In this document: positions 16,708 through 24,981 of the stretch, piece by piece
Numbering within the stretch: the stretch's first letter is position 1
How the letters are laid out: every line of letters starts with the position of its first letter
DNA from: CAYOXX01 sp964408025
GTDB taxonomy: Bacteria; Acidobacteriota; DATKUA01
Assembly (NCBI GenBank): GCA_964408025.1
Contig: CAYOXX010000001.1
Location: 1 to 64,000, forward strand
Length of the DNA: 64,000 nt
Direction: 5' to 3'
The notes under the pieces: model-generated
Seen by the model: only the letters and a program-made list of their open reading frames with translations
What the model was told of the DNA's origin: nothing
The model's database searches: none
Position numbers and translations under genes: made by a program

Positions 16708-17307
16708 ATGGTTCCGACCGACGCGGAACTGGTAAGCAGAGCGCGCGGGAATGAGATGGGCGCCTTCCGCCAGCTCGTCGACCGCTACAAGCGCAGGGCC
16801 TACTATACCGCCCTTGGCATCGTCGGTAACCATCACGACGCCGAGGACGTGATGCAGGAGAGTTTCCTGCAGGCGCTCCGCTCGCTCGACCGCTTGCGGA
16901 ACCCGGGTGGGTTTTGCGCCTGGCTGCTGCGGATAGCCTACAACAGGTCGATTGATCTGCGCCGTCGCCGCCTCCGCGAGGTCTCGCCCGATGGGAGGGA
17001 GGATGGAGTCGAGCTGTTCGACACTATCGGGAGCGAGAGCGCGGAGAACAATCCGGAGCGCTCGATGCGTTCCGGCGAGATAGCTGGGCTGGTGATGAGC
17101 ACGATGGAGAAGCTGCCGGAGAGCCAGCGCGTCGCCTTCGCGCTCAAGCATATCGGCCAGCTATCGATAAAGGAGATCGCCGCCGCAACGGGGAGCACGG
17201 AATCGACGACGAAGACAAATATCTACCGCGCCGTGCAGCGCATGCGGAAGGTGCTCTCGCCGCTGAGGATACAAGGGTCAGGAGTGGCAGATGAGCGAGT
17301 TTCTTGA
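16708..17307 (+). CDS. ECF-type RNA polymerase sigma factor
   Basis: The product of 199 residues has region 2 (FRQLVDRYKRRAYYTALGIVGNHHDAEDVMQESFLQALRSL) and region 4 (LPESQRVAFALKHIGQLSIKEIAAATGSTESTTKTNIYRAVQRMRK). I use ATG 16708; a GTG at 16699 is only two bases from GGAGG. It overlaps the next gene by 17 bases, the usual arrangement with a cognate anti-sigma factor. No ECF-type promoter could be recognised in the 118-base gap before it, so autoregulation is unproven. Confidence 0.9.
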   Translation: MVPTDAELVSRARGNEMGAFRQLVDRYKRRAYYTALGIVGNHHDAEDVMQESFLQALRSLDRLRNPGGFCAWLLRIAYNRSIDLRRRRLREVSPDGREDGVELFDTIGSESAENNPERSMRSGEIAGLVMSTMEKLPESQRVAFALKHIGQLSIKEIAAATGSTESTTKTNIYRAVQRMRKVLSPLRIQGSGVADERVS

Positions 17308-18139
17308 AATTCGAGACCTGATGATATCGGCCATCTACGGCGAGGCCGACGAGGAGGAGCTGCGACGGCTCGAGGCCGGGCTGGCGCGGGACGAAAGCTT
17401 GGCGGAAGAGTACAGACAGCTACGGGCTACCGTAGCGGAAGTCGAGGGGGCAGACCTGGCCGGCGACCCCGGGAAGAAGTTTTGGCTCGGCGTCTGGCCG
17501 CGGGTCCGCCGGGGCTTGGAGGCCGAGGGCCGCGCCGAACAACGGCGAATTCTTAGCGGCCGTCTGACCGCGTTCCCCTGGCGGCCCGCTTTGCAATTTG
17601 TCTTCGTCGCCATCATGCTCGTAGTCGGGATCTTCATCGGCAGGTTCCTGGGCGAGCAGGATGTCGAGCCGGCTCAGCCGCCCGCGCCATCGGTAACAGC
17701 GGTATCATTTCCCTACGAGGACGAGATCGAGGCTCGCGAGCAGGATTTCATCGTCGACGCCACGCTCGCCTCCCTCGAGAGGTCGGAGAGCGTGTTGCAG
17801 GAGTTCCTCGATGTGGATCCGGGTCGCTGGGGCGACCGGGAGGAGGCCTTCTTCAGTAACCTCGAGTCCAGCCACAACCTGTTCGACGAGCTCGCCGAGC
17901 TGCGGGGCAGCCTGCGGGGCGGGCGCTACGGCTTTGTCTCGACCCTGCTCGACGAGCTGGAGATCATCCTTGGGGACATCGCCGGTATCGAGGTTGACGA
18001 CGATCTAGCCTTCGAGATCGAGCGCCTGCAGGAGGACATCGCCGACAGGCGCCTGCTGGTCCGCATTCGCGAGATAGAGACCGCGTTTCCGGAGAGCCGA
18101 TCGGTGCGCACGCTGCCGCTGAGGCCCGTGAACAGGTGA
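17291..18139 (+). CDS. Probable membrane anti-sigma factor
   Basis: The 282-residue product has a cytoplasmic N-terminus of about 95 residues with an anti-sigma-like start (LMISAIYGEADEEELRRLEAGLARDESLAEEYRQL), one membrane span (near residues 99-117: ALQFVFVAIMLVVGIFIGRFL) and a helical, acidic periplasmic part (EAREQDFIVDATLASLERSESVLQEFL). It lacks the His-x3-Cys-x2-Cys zinc motif of ZAS anti-sigma factors. The 17-base overlap with the sigma gene is the main reason for the role. I recognise no named family. Confidence 0.65.
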   Translation: MSEFLEIRDLMISAIYGEADEEELRRLEAGLARDESLAEEYRQLRATVAEVEGADLAGDPGKKFWLGVWPRVRRGLEAEGRAEQRRILSGRLTAFPWRPALQFVFVAIMLVVGIFIGRFLGEQDVEPAQPPAPSVTAVSFPYEDEIEAREQDFIVDATLASLERSESVLQEFLDVDPGRWGDREEAFFSNLESSHNLFDELAELRGSLRGGRYGFVSTLLDELEIILGDIAGIEVDDDLAFEIERLQEDIADRRLLVRIREIETAFPESRSVRTLPLRPVNR

Positions 18140-18143
18140 GAAG

Positions 18144-19733
18144 ATGACAGTGAGAACTGGATTTCTGGCAACAGCCATCATCGCAGCTTGCTGGTCGGTT
18201 GTCGCGGCCTCCGACGCGTTAGCGGCCGAGCAGGACCCCGGCGTGGCCGCCTACCACGAGGCCCGCGCGCTCCTGGTTGAAGGCCGCGTCGCCGAAGCGG
18301 CCGCCAGGTTCGAGTCGCTCATCTCCGCTTACCCCGACAGCAGCCGCGCCGACGACGCCGCCTTCTACCTCGCCTACTGCCGCCACCGGCTCGGCCAAAA
18401 GCATTTGGCTTTCACCCAATACGTGAGCTTTCTCGAACGCTATCCCCGCAGCATACTTGCCCGCCGGGGGCTGATGTTCGCCATCGGCCTGGCCCAGGAA
18501 TTGCGTCGCGACGACGGCGATATCTACGATCAGTTCCTGGCGCGCTACGTTCGCCGTGGACAGAGTTTTACAAGCCGCGTGGAGATCGCCATCAGGCTGG
18601 CGCAACTGGGCAACTGGAGCGGCCTGGACCTGCTCGTGCGGGGACTGGAGCGGGGCAGCGGCATACAGCAGATCGTGATCTCCGACCTGCTGCGTTACCG
18701 GCTCGACGAGGAGAGTGTCCGCGGAGCATTCGAGCGCGCGCTGCGGGGCTCCGCTAACGAGATAGTGCGTATGAAGGCCGCGTCGGCGCTCTCGCGCGTG
18801 ACCCATCTGGACTCCGTGCGCGAAGCGATGAGCGAGGCGATGCTGCACGACCGCAACGAGCTCGTCAGGATCAGCGCCGCCGAGGCGCTCTCGCACCACC
18901 GGGCGGACAGGGCGGTCCAGAGGGCCTTCAATAGTGCCCTGGGCAGCGAGCGCGATCCGATTGTGCTGATCAACGTGATCGAATCGCTCGGCGACGGCCT
19001 CGCCGACGTGGGAGTCCACGCACAGCTGCTCAGCAGGCTCAGCAACGAAGAGGATCCTATGATCAGGTTCGCTGTCACCGGGGCACTGCGCGGACACGTC
19101 GTCATCGACTCCGACACGCTGCCGGGGCTGGAGACGTTGGTTCACGCGCCAGAACCACTAGTGCGGCTAAACACGATCCGGGTCCTGGCACAGCGGACAG
19201 ACGATCCCCAAGTTCGCGTTGTGATCCTGGAGAGCCTGGAGAACGATCCGAACATAGACGTCAGGATGGCGGCTGTCAGCGTCCTCGCGCCGCACGCGTC
19301 CAACGAGCGGGTTCGCCGCGTCCTTGAGCTGACGGTGGAGAATTCGGAGAGCGTTAGCCTGATAACCTCTTCCATCAGGGCCCTGGGTAGCCAGGCGGCT
19401 CACGCGGAAGTGCGCCGCATGCTTGCGGGGATGCTCAGCGCGCCGCAGCCACCAGTGGTGTCGTACGACCTGGTGAGGGTGCTGGCGCCGTACTCCGACA
19501 GGCCGGAGGTTCAGGACGGCTTCATTTTCCTGCTCGAGAACGCCGAAGACGGCAACCTGAGGCACGTCGTGGCCAGGAGCCTGCGCGCGGTCGAGGGGGA
19601 ATCGAGGCTCGAGCGGCTCGAGCGCCTCTACCTCGAAGAAGAGGACGTGGAGCTTGCCGCCCTCTATCTCGAACTGATCGCCAGGGCCGACCCGGAGCGG
19701 GGCCGGGCGCTGGGAGAGGGATCGTTACGTTAA
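18144..19733 (+). CDS. Secreted TPR/HEAT-repeat protein
   Basis: The 529-residue product has a signal peptide (MTVRTGFLATAIIAACWSVVAASDALAA), one or two TPR-like units at about 30-110 (YHEARALLVEGRVAEAAARFESLISAYP) and about nine HEAT-like repeats from about 190 to the end (for example NEIVRMKAASALSRVTHLDSVREAMSEAM). It should be a periplasmic scaffold. It begins four bases after the anti-sigma gene and so is probably expressed with it. A role as sensor or effector in that pathway is inferred from position only. Confidence 0.75.
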   Translation: MTVRTGFLATAIIAACWSVVAASDALAAEQDPGVAAYHEARALLVEGRVAEAAARFESLISAYPDSSRADDAAFYLAYCRHRLGQKHLAFTQYVSFLERYPRSILARRGLMFAIGLAQELRRDDGDIYDQFLARYVRRGQSFTSRVEIAIRLAQLGNWSGLDLLVRGLERGSGIQQIVISDLLRYRLDEESVRGAFERALRGSANEIVRMKAASALSRVTHLDSVREAMSEAMLHDRNELVRISAAEALSHHRADRAVQRAFNSALGSERDPIVLINVIESLGDGLADVGVHAQLLSRLSNEEDPMIRFAVTGALRGHVVIDSDTLPGLETLVHAPEPLVRLNTIRVLAQRTDDPQVRVVILESLENDPNIDVRMAAVSVLAPHASNERVRRVLELTVENSESVSLITSSIRALGSQAAHAEVRRMLAGMLSAPQPPVVSYDLVRVLAPYSDRPEVQDGFIFLLENAEDGNLRHVVARSLRAVEGESRLERLERLYLEEEDVELAALYLELIARADPERGRALGEGSLR

Positions 19734-19757
19734 AAGCGCAGTGGTGGATGAAGCGGT

Positions 19758-21029
19758 CTACGCCTTCGCGCCGCGCATACGCCCGAGCTGCCCTCCCATG
19801 GTACCGGTGATTTTCTGCCAGATCGCCAGGACCGGGCTGGCGATGAAGATGGAGGAGTAGGTGCCGACCAGGATGCCGATAATCAACGTGAAGGCGAAAT
19901 CGTTGATTACCGAGCCGCCCATGAAGAATAGGAAGAGTACGACAATCAGCGTTGTCACCGAGGTCAACAGCGTCCTGCCCAGGGTGCTGTTGATGCTGGC
20001 GTTGAGAATGCCCTCGTAGTCATCGCGCGCCTCGCGGCGCCGGATGGTGAGGTTCTCGCGGATGCGGTCGAAGACGACGATTGTGTCGTTGAGCGAGTAG
20101 CCGACGATGGTCAACAGGCCGGCAACGATCGGCAGGTTGAACTCCCTTCCGGTCATGGAAAAGATGCCGACCGTGATGAGGAGGTCGTGGATGGTGGCGG
20201 CGATTGCCGCCACCGAGAACCTGGGGTTGAAGCGGAACCAGATGTAAGCCAGGATGCCGCCAAGCGAGAAGACGATTGCCCAGACTGCCTGCTCGCCCAG
20301 CTCCGCGCCGACGACGGCGCTGACCATCTCGGCCCTGATTCTGCTGAAGTTGCCTAGGAACGTGCGCGCGGGGATGAAGTTCCTGAAGTCATCGGCGCGC
20401 TGTGCGTGCTCCTCGCGGAAGACCAGCGAGTCCAGGGCGCGCTCGAGGCCCTCCTCGGTGAAGATGCCGTGTAACTCCGTCTCCCTGTACCTGTCGATGA
20501 GCTGCTCGGAGAGGTCGCCGTAGATCTCGCGGATCTCCTGGGTAGTCAGGTTGGTCCGCCGCAGGGCCAGGGGATCGTTATCCTCCGCGGCCAGCAGTTC
20601 CGTCACCCTGTCCTTGCCCTCGAGGTTGAGGTTCAGCCTGCCCTCCTCGATAAGTGCCAGGTCCGATTCGCTCGACAGGGCGTCAATTATCCGGTTGACG
20701 ACGTCCTCCTGCGCCGCGGAGCCCGCGGTCGCGCCATCATCCTCAAGATCCTCGCGCTGGACGCGTATCATCACGTCGCGGTGCTCCGCGTCGGCCTGGA
20801 TCATGGCGTCGCCGTAGCCGACGGTGGCCAGATTGGCGCGGATGGCGTTGAGACTCGGCAATTCGTTGAACTTCAACTGGATCAGGTTGCCCCCGGCAAA
20901 GTCGATACCCAGGTGGAGGCCGTTTACGGCTACGTATATACAGCAGGCGGCTATGAGGAGTAAGGAGAGGCTGATGGCGAGGAACTTTTTGCCGAGGAAG
21001 TCGATCTTTGTTTCGCGGAAGAACTGCAT
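19758..21029 (-). CDS. secF: Protein translocase subunit SecF, with an enlarged periplasmic loop
   Basis: The 423-residue product has the SecF start (KIDFLGKKFLAISLSLLLIA, LGIDFAGGNLIQLKFNE) and the five C-terminal spans with FSMTGREFNLPIVAGLLTIVGYSLNDTIVVFDRIREN. SecF works with SecD to drive late steps of export. Typical SecF is about 300-320 residues. The extra length lies in the first periplasmic domain, about residues 95-235, a charged helical stretch (TTQEIREIYGDLSEQLIDRYRE). It follows secD by 12 bases with a GAGG site. Confidence 0.95.
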   Translation of the reverse strand: MQFFRETKIDFLGKKFLAISLSLLLIAACCIYVAVNGLHLGIDFAGGNLIQLKFNELPSLNAIRANLATVGYGDAMIQADAEHRDVMIRVQREDLEDDGATAGSAAQEDVVNRIIDALSSESDLALIEEGRLNLNLEGKDRVTELLAAEDNDPLALRRTNLTTQEIREIYGDLSEQLIDRYRETELHGIFTEEGLERALDSLVFREEHAQRADDFRNFIPARTFLGNFSRIRAEMVSAVVGAELGEQAVWAIVFSLGGILAYIWFRFNPRFSVAAIAATIHDLLITVGIFSMTGREFNLPIVAGLLTIVGYSLNDTIVVFDRIRENLTIRRREARDDYEGILNASINSTLGRTLLTSVTTLIVVLFLFFMGGSVINDFAFTLIIGILVGTYSSIFIASPVLAIWQKITGTMGGQLGRMRGAKA

Positions 21030-21041
21030 TGAGGTCCTCTG

Positions 21042-22730
21042 TCAGATGCTCAGTTTCTGAATCTGGTTGCGCTTGATGGCCAGCACGGAGTCGAAGACGA
21101 CGCGGGCTACGAAGACCGCCGTGAACATCGAGGCCGCCAGGCCGATGGTGATCGTGGTGGCGAAGCCGCGTATCGGCCCGGTGCCAAACTGGAAGAGAAA
21201 GATGGCGGCGATGAAGGTGGTGACGTTGGCGTCGAAGATGGTCCCGAACGCCTTGCCGAAGCCGCTCTCGATCGAGCTCATCACCGTCTTGCCTACACGC
21301 AGCTCCTCGCGGATGCGCTCGAATATCAGCACGTTGGCGTCGACCGCCATGCCGATGGTAAGGATTATGCCGCCGATACCGGGCAGCGTTAGGACCGCCC
21401 CGAACCAGGCCAGGAAGGCCATGATCAGCAGGATGTTCATGGCCAGGGCGAGGACGGCGACGAAACCCGAGAGGCGGTAGTAGAGGACCATGAAGACGAC
21501 CACAATCGCCATGCCCCAGAGGGCTGCGGTCGTGCCGAAGCGGATCGAGTCGGCGCCCAGGGCCGGGCCGACCGAGCGCTCCTCCTCGAAGTGCATCGAG
21601 GTCGGCACGGCTCCGGAGCGGAGCAGCCAGGCGAGGCGATCGGCCTCTTCGCGCGTGAACTGGCCGGAGATCTCGCCTACCGATCCGATCTCGTCGTTGA
21701 TGACGGCCACCTCGATCGCCTCGTCGTCCAGCACCACGGCCATCAGCTTGCCGATATTGGCGGCGGTTAGCTGCCGAAAGCGCTGCCCGCCCTCGGCGTC
21801 GAAGGTGAACTGGACAACGATCCTGTTCTGCTGGCCGCGGCTGGCGCGCGCGTCGATCAGGTAGTTGCTGTTGACTGTGGCCTCCTTGTAGAGAAGGTGG
21901 AACTCGAGCGGAAGCCGCTCCTGGCCCCGGGCCTCAGCCAGCGTCTGCGCGTACTCCGGCACGATCTCCTGACCGGCGAGGACGTCGCCTCCCAGGTTCT
22001 CCAGCAGGGCTTCGCGCGTCAGCGCCTGGTAAGGCCGGTCCGCTTCGTCGTAGACGAGCATTCGGAACTCCAGGTTGCCGGGAGTACGGATGCGATCCTT
22101 GGCCTCCTCGGGATCCTCGATGCCGGGCAGCTGCAGCAGGATACGCTGCGAGGTGGCCTGGTCGCCCTGGATCACGATGTTCGGCTCAGCCACGCCGAGC
22201 TGGTCGATGCGGTAGGAGATGGAGCGGCGCACGTTCTGGACAGTGCTGCGGCGGATATCGGTAATCGCTCCCATCGACAGCGTCAGTCGGATGGTCCCGC
22301 TCGCCGGCGAAGTCATCGACCAGTCGCCCTCGACGTTTATCCGCTCGCGGATCGCCTGCCGGGCGTCGTCCATCCTCTCCGCATCGGCGAGGTCGAACTC
22401 CAGGTGGGGAGGGTTGCCCTCCGGGTCATCAAGAATCTTGAAAAAGGGCATTCCCGGCGGAAACGCTGTTCGGTCGCCCTCCGGCATGAAGGCCACCGAT
22501 TCGCGCGCAGTGCTGATCTCGATACCAGCGTCCTGCAGCGCGTTGCGGGCGGCGGCGAAGGTGTTGTCAACCTCGCTCTCTACCGCCTCGTCGACGTGGA
22601 CGCGGATCAGCAGGTGCGAGCCGCCCTGCAGGTCGAGCCCAAACATTATCGGCTTGGAAAAGATGACCAGCGCGGAGACCGCCAGGATAACCAGGATGAA
22701 TAGGATTCGTCCCCAGGGGATGCGAGACAT
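21042..22730 (-). CDS. secD: Protein translocase subunit SecD
   Basis: The 562-residue product has an N-terminal span, the LDLQGGSHLLIRV motif (near 34-46), a large periplasmic domain and six spans containing LPGIGGIILTIGMAVDANVLIFERIREEL. It uses the proton gradient to pull exported chains across the inner membrane. The order yajC-secD-secF, after tgt, is the conserved bacterial arrangement. Length is normal, in contrast with SecF. Confidence 0.97.
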   Translation of the reverse strand: MSRIPWGRILFILVILAVSALVIFSKPIMFGLDLQGGSHLLIRVHVDEAVESEVDNTFAAARNALQDAGIEISTARESVAFMPEGDRTAFPPGMPFFKILDDPEGNPPHLEFDLADAERMDDARQAIRERINVEGDWSMTSPASGTIRLTLSMGAITDIRRSTVQNVRRSISYRIDQLGVAEPNIVIQGDQATSQRILLQLPGIEDPEEAKDRIRTPGNLEFRMLVYDEADRPYQALTREALLENLGGDVLAGQEIVPEYAQTLAEARGQERLPLEFHLLYKEATVNSNYLIDARASRGQQNRIVVQFTFDAEGGQRFRQLTAANIGKLMAVVLDDEAIEVAVINDEIGSVGEISGQFTREEADRLAWLLRSGAVPTSMHFEEERSVGPALGADSIRFGTTAALWGMAIVVVFMVLYYRLSGFVAVLALAMNILLIMAFLAWFGAVLTLPGIGGIILTIGMAVDANVLIFERIREELRVGKTVMSSIESGFGKAFGTIFDANVTTFIAAIFLFQFGTGPIRGFATTITIGLAASMFTAVFVARVVFDSVLAIKRNQIQKLSI

Positions 22731-22739
22731 CGACGGACC

Positions 22740-23102
22740 TCACTTCTTCTCGACGGCGGTTTCCTCGCCTTCCGGCTGGACGACCGTCCCGACGGCCTGG
22801 CGGCTTACCTCGATCTTTATCTGGTCGGCGATGCGCAGGATGATCGTCTTCTCGGTGACGCCGGAGACGGTGCCGTGGATGCCGCCTACGGTCACGATCT
22901 TGTCTCCCGACTTCAGCGAGCCGATCATCTCCTGCAGCTTCTTCCTTCGCTTGCGCTCGGGGCCGATGATGAGGAAGTACCAGACGGCAACCAGGATGCC
23001 CATGAGCACGAGCATCGGGACGAGGCCACCTCCTCCCTCGCCTGTAGGGGCCATCGCGATCTGCGCCGCCCAGTCTGTTAACTGACTGGCAAGATTGGTC
23101 AT
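22740..23102 (-). CDS. yajC: Preprotein translocase subunit YajC
   Basis: The 120-residue product has one membrane span (GGLVPMLVLMGILVAVWYFLIIGPERKRRKK) followed by a small KOW-like domain (LKSGDKIVTVGGIHGTVSGVTEKTIILRI), the YajC pattern. It binds SecDF. A small hairpin (GGCAC/GTGCC, 23123-23137) lies just before it, with no clear promoter in the 120-base gap after tgt. Confidence 0.94.
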   Translation of the reverse strand: MTNLASQLTDWAAQIAMAPTGEGGGGLVPMLVLMGILVAVWYFLIIGPERKRRKKLQEMIGSLKSGDKIVTVGGIHGTVSGVTEKTIILRIADQIKIEVSRQAVGTVVQPEGEETAVEKK

Positions 23103-23122
23103 TATCCCACCCTTCTATAAAT

Positions 23123-23137
23123 GGCACGTTTAGTGCC
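23123..23137 (-). other. Small hairpin between tgt and yajC
   Basis: GGCAC and GTGCC form a 5-base-pair stem with a five-base loop, followed on the minus strand by ATTTATAG. It may be a weak terminator for tgt or a leader hairpin of yajC; it starts 20 bases before the yajC ATG. Confidence 0.25.
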
Positions 23138-23222
23138 CAAAACGGTTTCGTAGGGTGACCGATTTCGGGGAACATGTCAAGGCGATGCGAGCGCGTATCG
23201 TCGGCGGGCCGGTAAGGTGTTC

Positions 23223-24371
23223 TCAGGTTGATTTCTTTTCGACATCGAGGCTTGAACGCTGACGAAAGCCGTCGATGAAGTCGTCGCGGAAGCGTGTGAA
23301 CCTTCCCGCCGCGATCGCCTCGCGCGCGCGCGCCAATAGAGTAAGGAAGAAATGCAGGTTGTGATGTGTGTTGAGCATCGAGGCGAGGATCTCTCCGGAG
23401 ACGAACAGGTGACGCAGGTAGGCGCGGCTGAATCGCGAGCAAACGGAGCAGCCGCACTCCGGGTCTATCGGCGAGGGATCGTTGCGGTAGTGTGCATGCT
23501 TGATCGACAGCCGGCCGCGCGAGGTGAACAGCGTCCCGGTGCGCGCGTTGCGGGTCGGCAACACGCAATCGAACAGGTCGTAGCCGAGGCCGATCATGGT
23601 GAGCAGGTCGTCCGGCGGCCCTACGCCCATCAGGTAGCGTGGCCTGTCATCCGGCAGCATCGGGGCACAGAGGGCGGCGGTCTCGAGCAGCAGCTCCTTC
23701 GGCTCGCCGACGCTGAGGCCGCCGACAGCGTGGCCGGCGAAGTCGAGTTCGGCGAGGCGCTCGGCGCAGGCGCGGCGCTGCCGCGGGTCGAAACCTCCCT
23801 GCTGGATGCCGAACAGGGCGCCGCCAGCTGGGCCGGGCACCCGGCGGTACTCCGCGAGGCTACGAGCCGCCCAGCGACAGGTGAGCTCCGTCGCTTCCCG
23901 CACAACTGGCGTCGGGGCGGGATAGGGTAGACAGTGGTCGAGGACCATGATGATGTCGCTGCCGAAGGAGAGCTGATTCCGTACGCAGCTCTCCGGTGTC
24001 ATGAGGTGCTCGCTACCGTCGAGGTGCGAGTTGAAGCGCACCCCCTCCTCAAGAACCCGGTGGCGACCCTGCATGCTGTAGATCTGGAAACCTCCGCTGT
24101 CGGTCAGTATCGCACGCTGCCAACCGATGAAGCTGTGCAGCCCACCGAGGGACCGGATGAGCTCCGCGCCGGGGCGCAGGCTCAGGTGGTAGGTGTTTCC
24201 GAGGACGATATCCGCTCCCAGCTCTTCCAGGTCACGGGGGTGCATGGCCTTAACTGAACCCTGCGTTCCGACCGGCATGAAAGCGGGTGTGCGAACTGGC
24301 CCGTGCGGAGTCGAGAGCACGCCACACCTGGCGGCGGAGGGCCCGTCTTTACAGGTGATCTCGAAAGCCAT
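23223..24371 (-). CDS. tgt: Queuine/preQ1 tRNA-ribosyltransferase
   Basis: From ATG 24371 the 382-residue enzyme starts MAFEITCKDGPSAARCG and has TPAFMPVGTQGSVKA, the catalytic DSGGFQIYSM segment, FGIQQGG, GGLSVGE and the zinc site ECGCSVCSRFSRAYLRH with a downstream histidine. It swaps guanine 34 for preQ1 in GUN tRNAs. The longer frame to 24500 adds an unconserved, AT-rich stretch. A TATACT box eight bases before the ATG and no ribosome site suggest a leaderless message. Confidence 0.95.
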   Translation of the reverse strand: MAFEITCKDGPSAARCGVLSTPHGPVRTPAFMPVGTQGSVKAMHPRDLEELGADIVLGNTYHLSLRPGAELIRSLGGLHSFIGWQRAILTDSGGFQIYSMQGRHRVLEEGVRFNSHLDGSEHLMTPESCVRNQLSFGSDIIMVLDHCLPYPAPTPVVREATELTCRWAARSLAEYRRVPGPAGGALFGIQQGGFDPRQRRACAERLAELDFAGHAVGGLSVGEPKELLLETAALCAPMLPDDRPRYLMGVGPPDDLLTMIGLGYDLFDCVLPTRNARTGTLFTSRGRLSIKHAHYRNDPSPIDPECGCSVCSRFSRAYLRHLFVSGEILASMLNTHHNLHFFLTLLARAREAIAAGRFTRFRDDFIDGFRQRSSLDVEKKST

Positions 24372-24379
24372 AGCCGCGG

Positions 24380-24385
24380 AGTATA
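24380..24385 (-). promoter_or_regulatory. Possible -10 box for a leaderless tgt transcript
   Basis: TATACT on the minus strand ends eight bases before the tgt ATG. The -35 region is not recognisable. The arrangement resembles the one before rimO. Confidence 0.3.
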
Positions 24386-24500
24386 GCCGCAATCGAAAGC
24401 GGGTGCTAGTGAGTGGAAGACATAAAGTAAATTCTAGGTATTTTCGCGGCGAGAACTTACTGGCAGCCCGGGTAGTTAATAGATGGGAGAATAATTCCAA

Positions 24501-24553
24501 AAAATACTCAAGTATTTTCTACAAGATCTTGTATGCTTAAAGCACTTTAGTGC
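24501..24553. promoter_or_regulatory. Cluster of three dyad-symmetric elements upstream of the pil operon
   Basis: Within 53 bases there are AAAATACT-CA-AGTATTTT (24501-24518), the perfect 14-base palindrome TACAAGATCTTGTA (24520-24533) and GCACT-TT-AGTGC (24542-24553). They are AT-rich against a GC-rich background and lie 48-100 bases before the -35 box at 24601, between tgt and the HTH gene. They look like a compound operator. Confidence 0.45.
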
Positions 24554-24600
24554 AATATCGAGTAAGTGTAATGTTATCAACAATATGCGAGCGCGGATTG

Positions 24601-24629
24601 TTGACCTTTCAAGGCTTGAGTAGTACACT
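24601..24629 (+). promoter_or_regulatory. Promoter of the HTH-pilMNOPQ operon
   Basis: TTGACC (24601-24606), a 17-base spacer and TACACT (24624-24629) predict initiation near 24637. The leader of about 125 bases starts with GATGTC (24637-24642), which can pair with GACATC (24660-24665), and ends with a GCGGG/CCCGC hairpin (24735-24748) abutting the GGGAGGG ribosome site of the HTH gene. Confidence 0.55.
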
Positions 24630-24761
24630 CTAGTATGATGTCTTCCATCCATGGGTATGGACATCGTGTGAGGAGTTAGCCCTCGGCTGAATGAGCATGG
24701 AAAGACTTATCCGGGCGGGGGCGAAAAAGGCAATGCGGGTTCTCCCGCGGGAGGGCGTAGA

Positions 24762-24962
24762 GTGACCTACACCACATCCCAAGTTGCAGAAAGAGTTGGA
24801 GTATCTAAGAAGACCCTCTACAGCTGGCTGAAGAAGAGGATCATCGAGGAGCCTGATCGCGACTACAAGGGCTACCGCATCTGGAGCGAAGAGGACATCA
24901 ACAAGTGCCTGGAGTATAAGAACCGCCGCATCCCGGCGTCCCAGGTGAAGAGCAGAAAGTAG
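24762..24962 (+). CDS. Small MerR-type helix-turn-helix protein
   Basis: The 66-residue protein is little more than a winged HTH of MerR type: YTTSQVAERVGVSKKTLYSWLKKRIIEEPDRDYKGYRIWSEEDINKCLEYKNR. The dimerisation coiled coil and effector domain of full MerR proteins are missing. The start is a GTG with GGGAGGG six bases upstream. It precedes pilM by 19 bases, so it is probably an autoregulatory DNA-binding protein of the pilus operon. The palindromes at 24501-24553 are candidate targets; this link is inferred. Confidence 0.8.
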   Translation: MTYTTSQVAERVGVSKKTLYSWLKKRIIEEPDRDYKGYRIWSEEDINKCLEYKNRRIPASQVKSRK

Positions 24963-24981
24963 AGTACCGTTCGGAGGAGGC

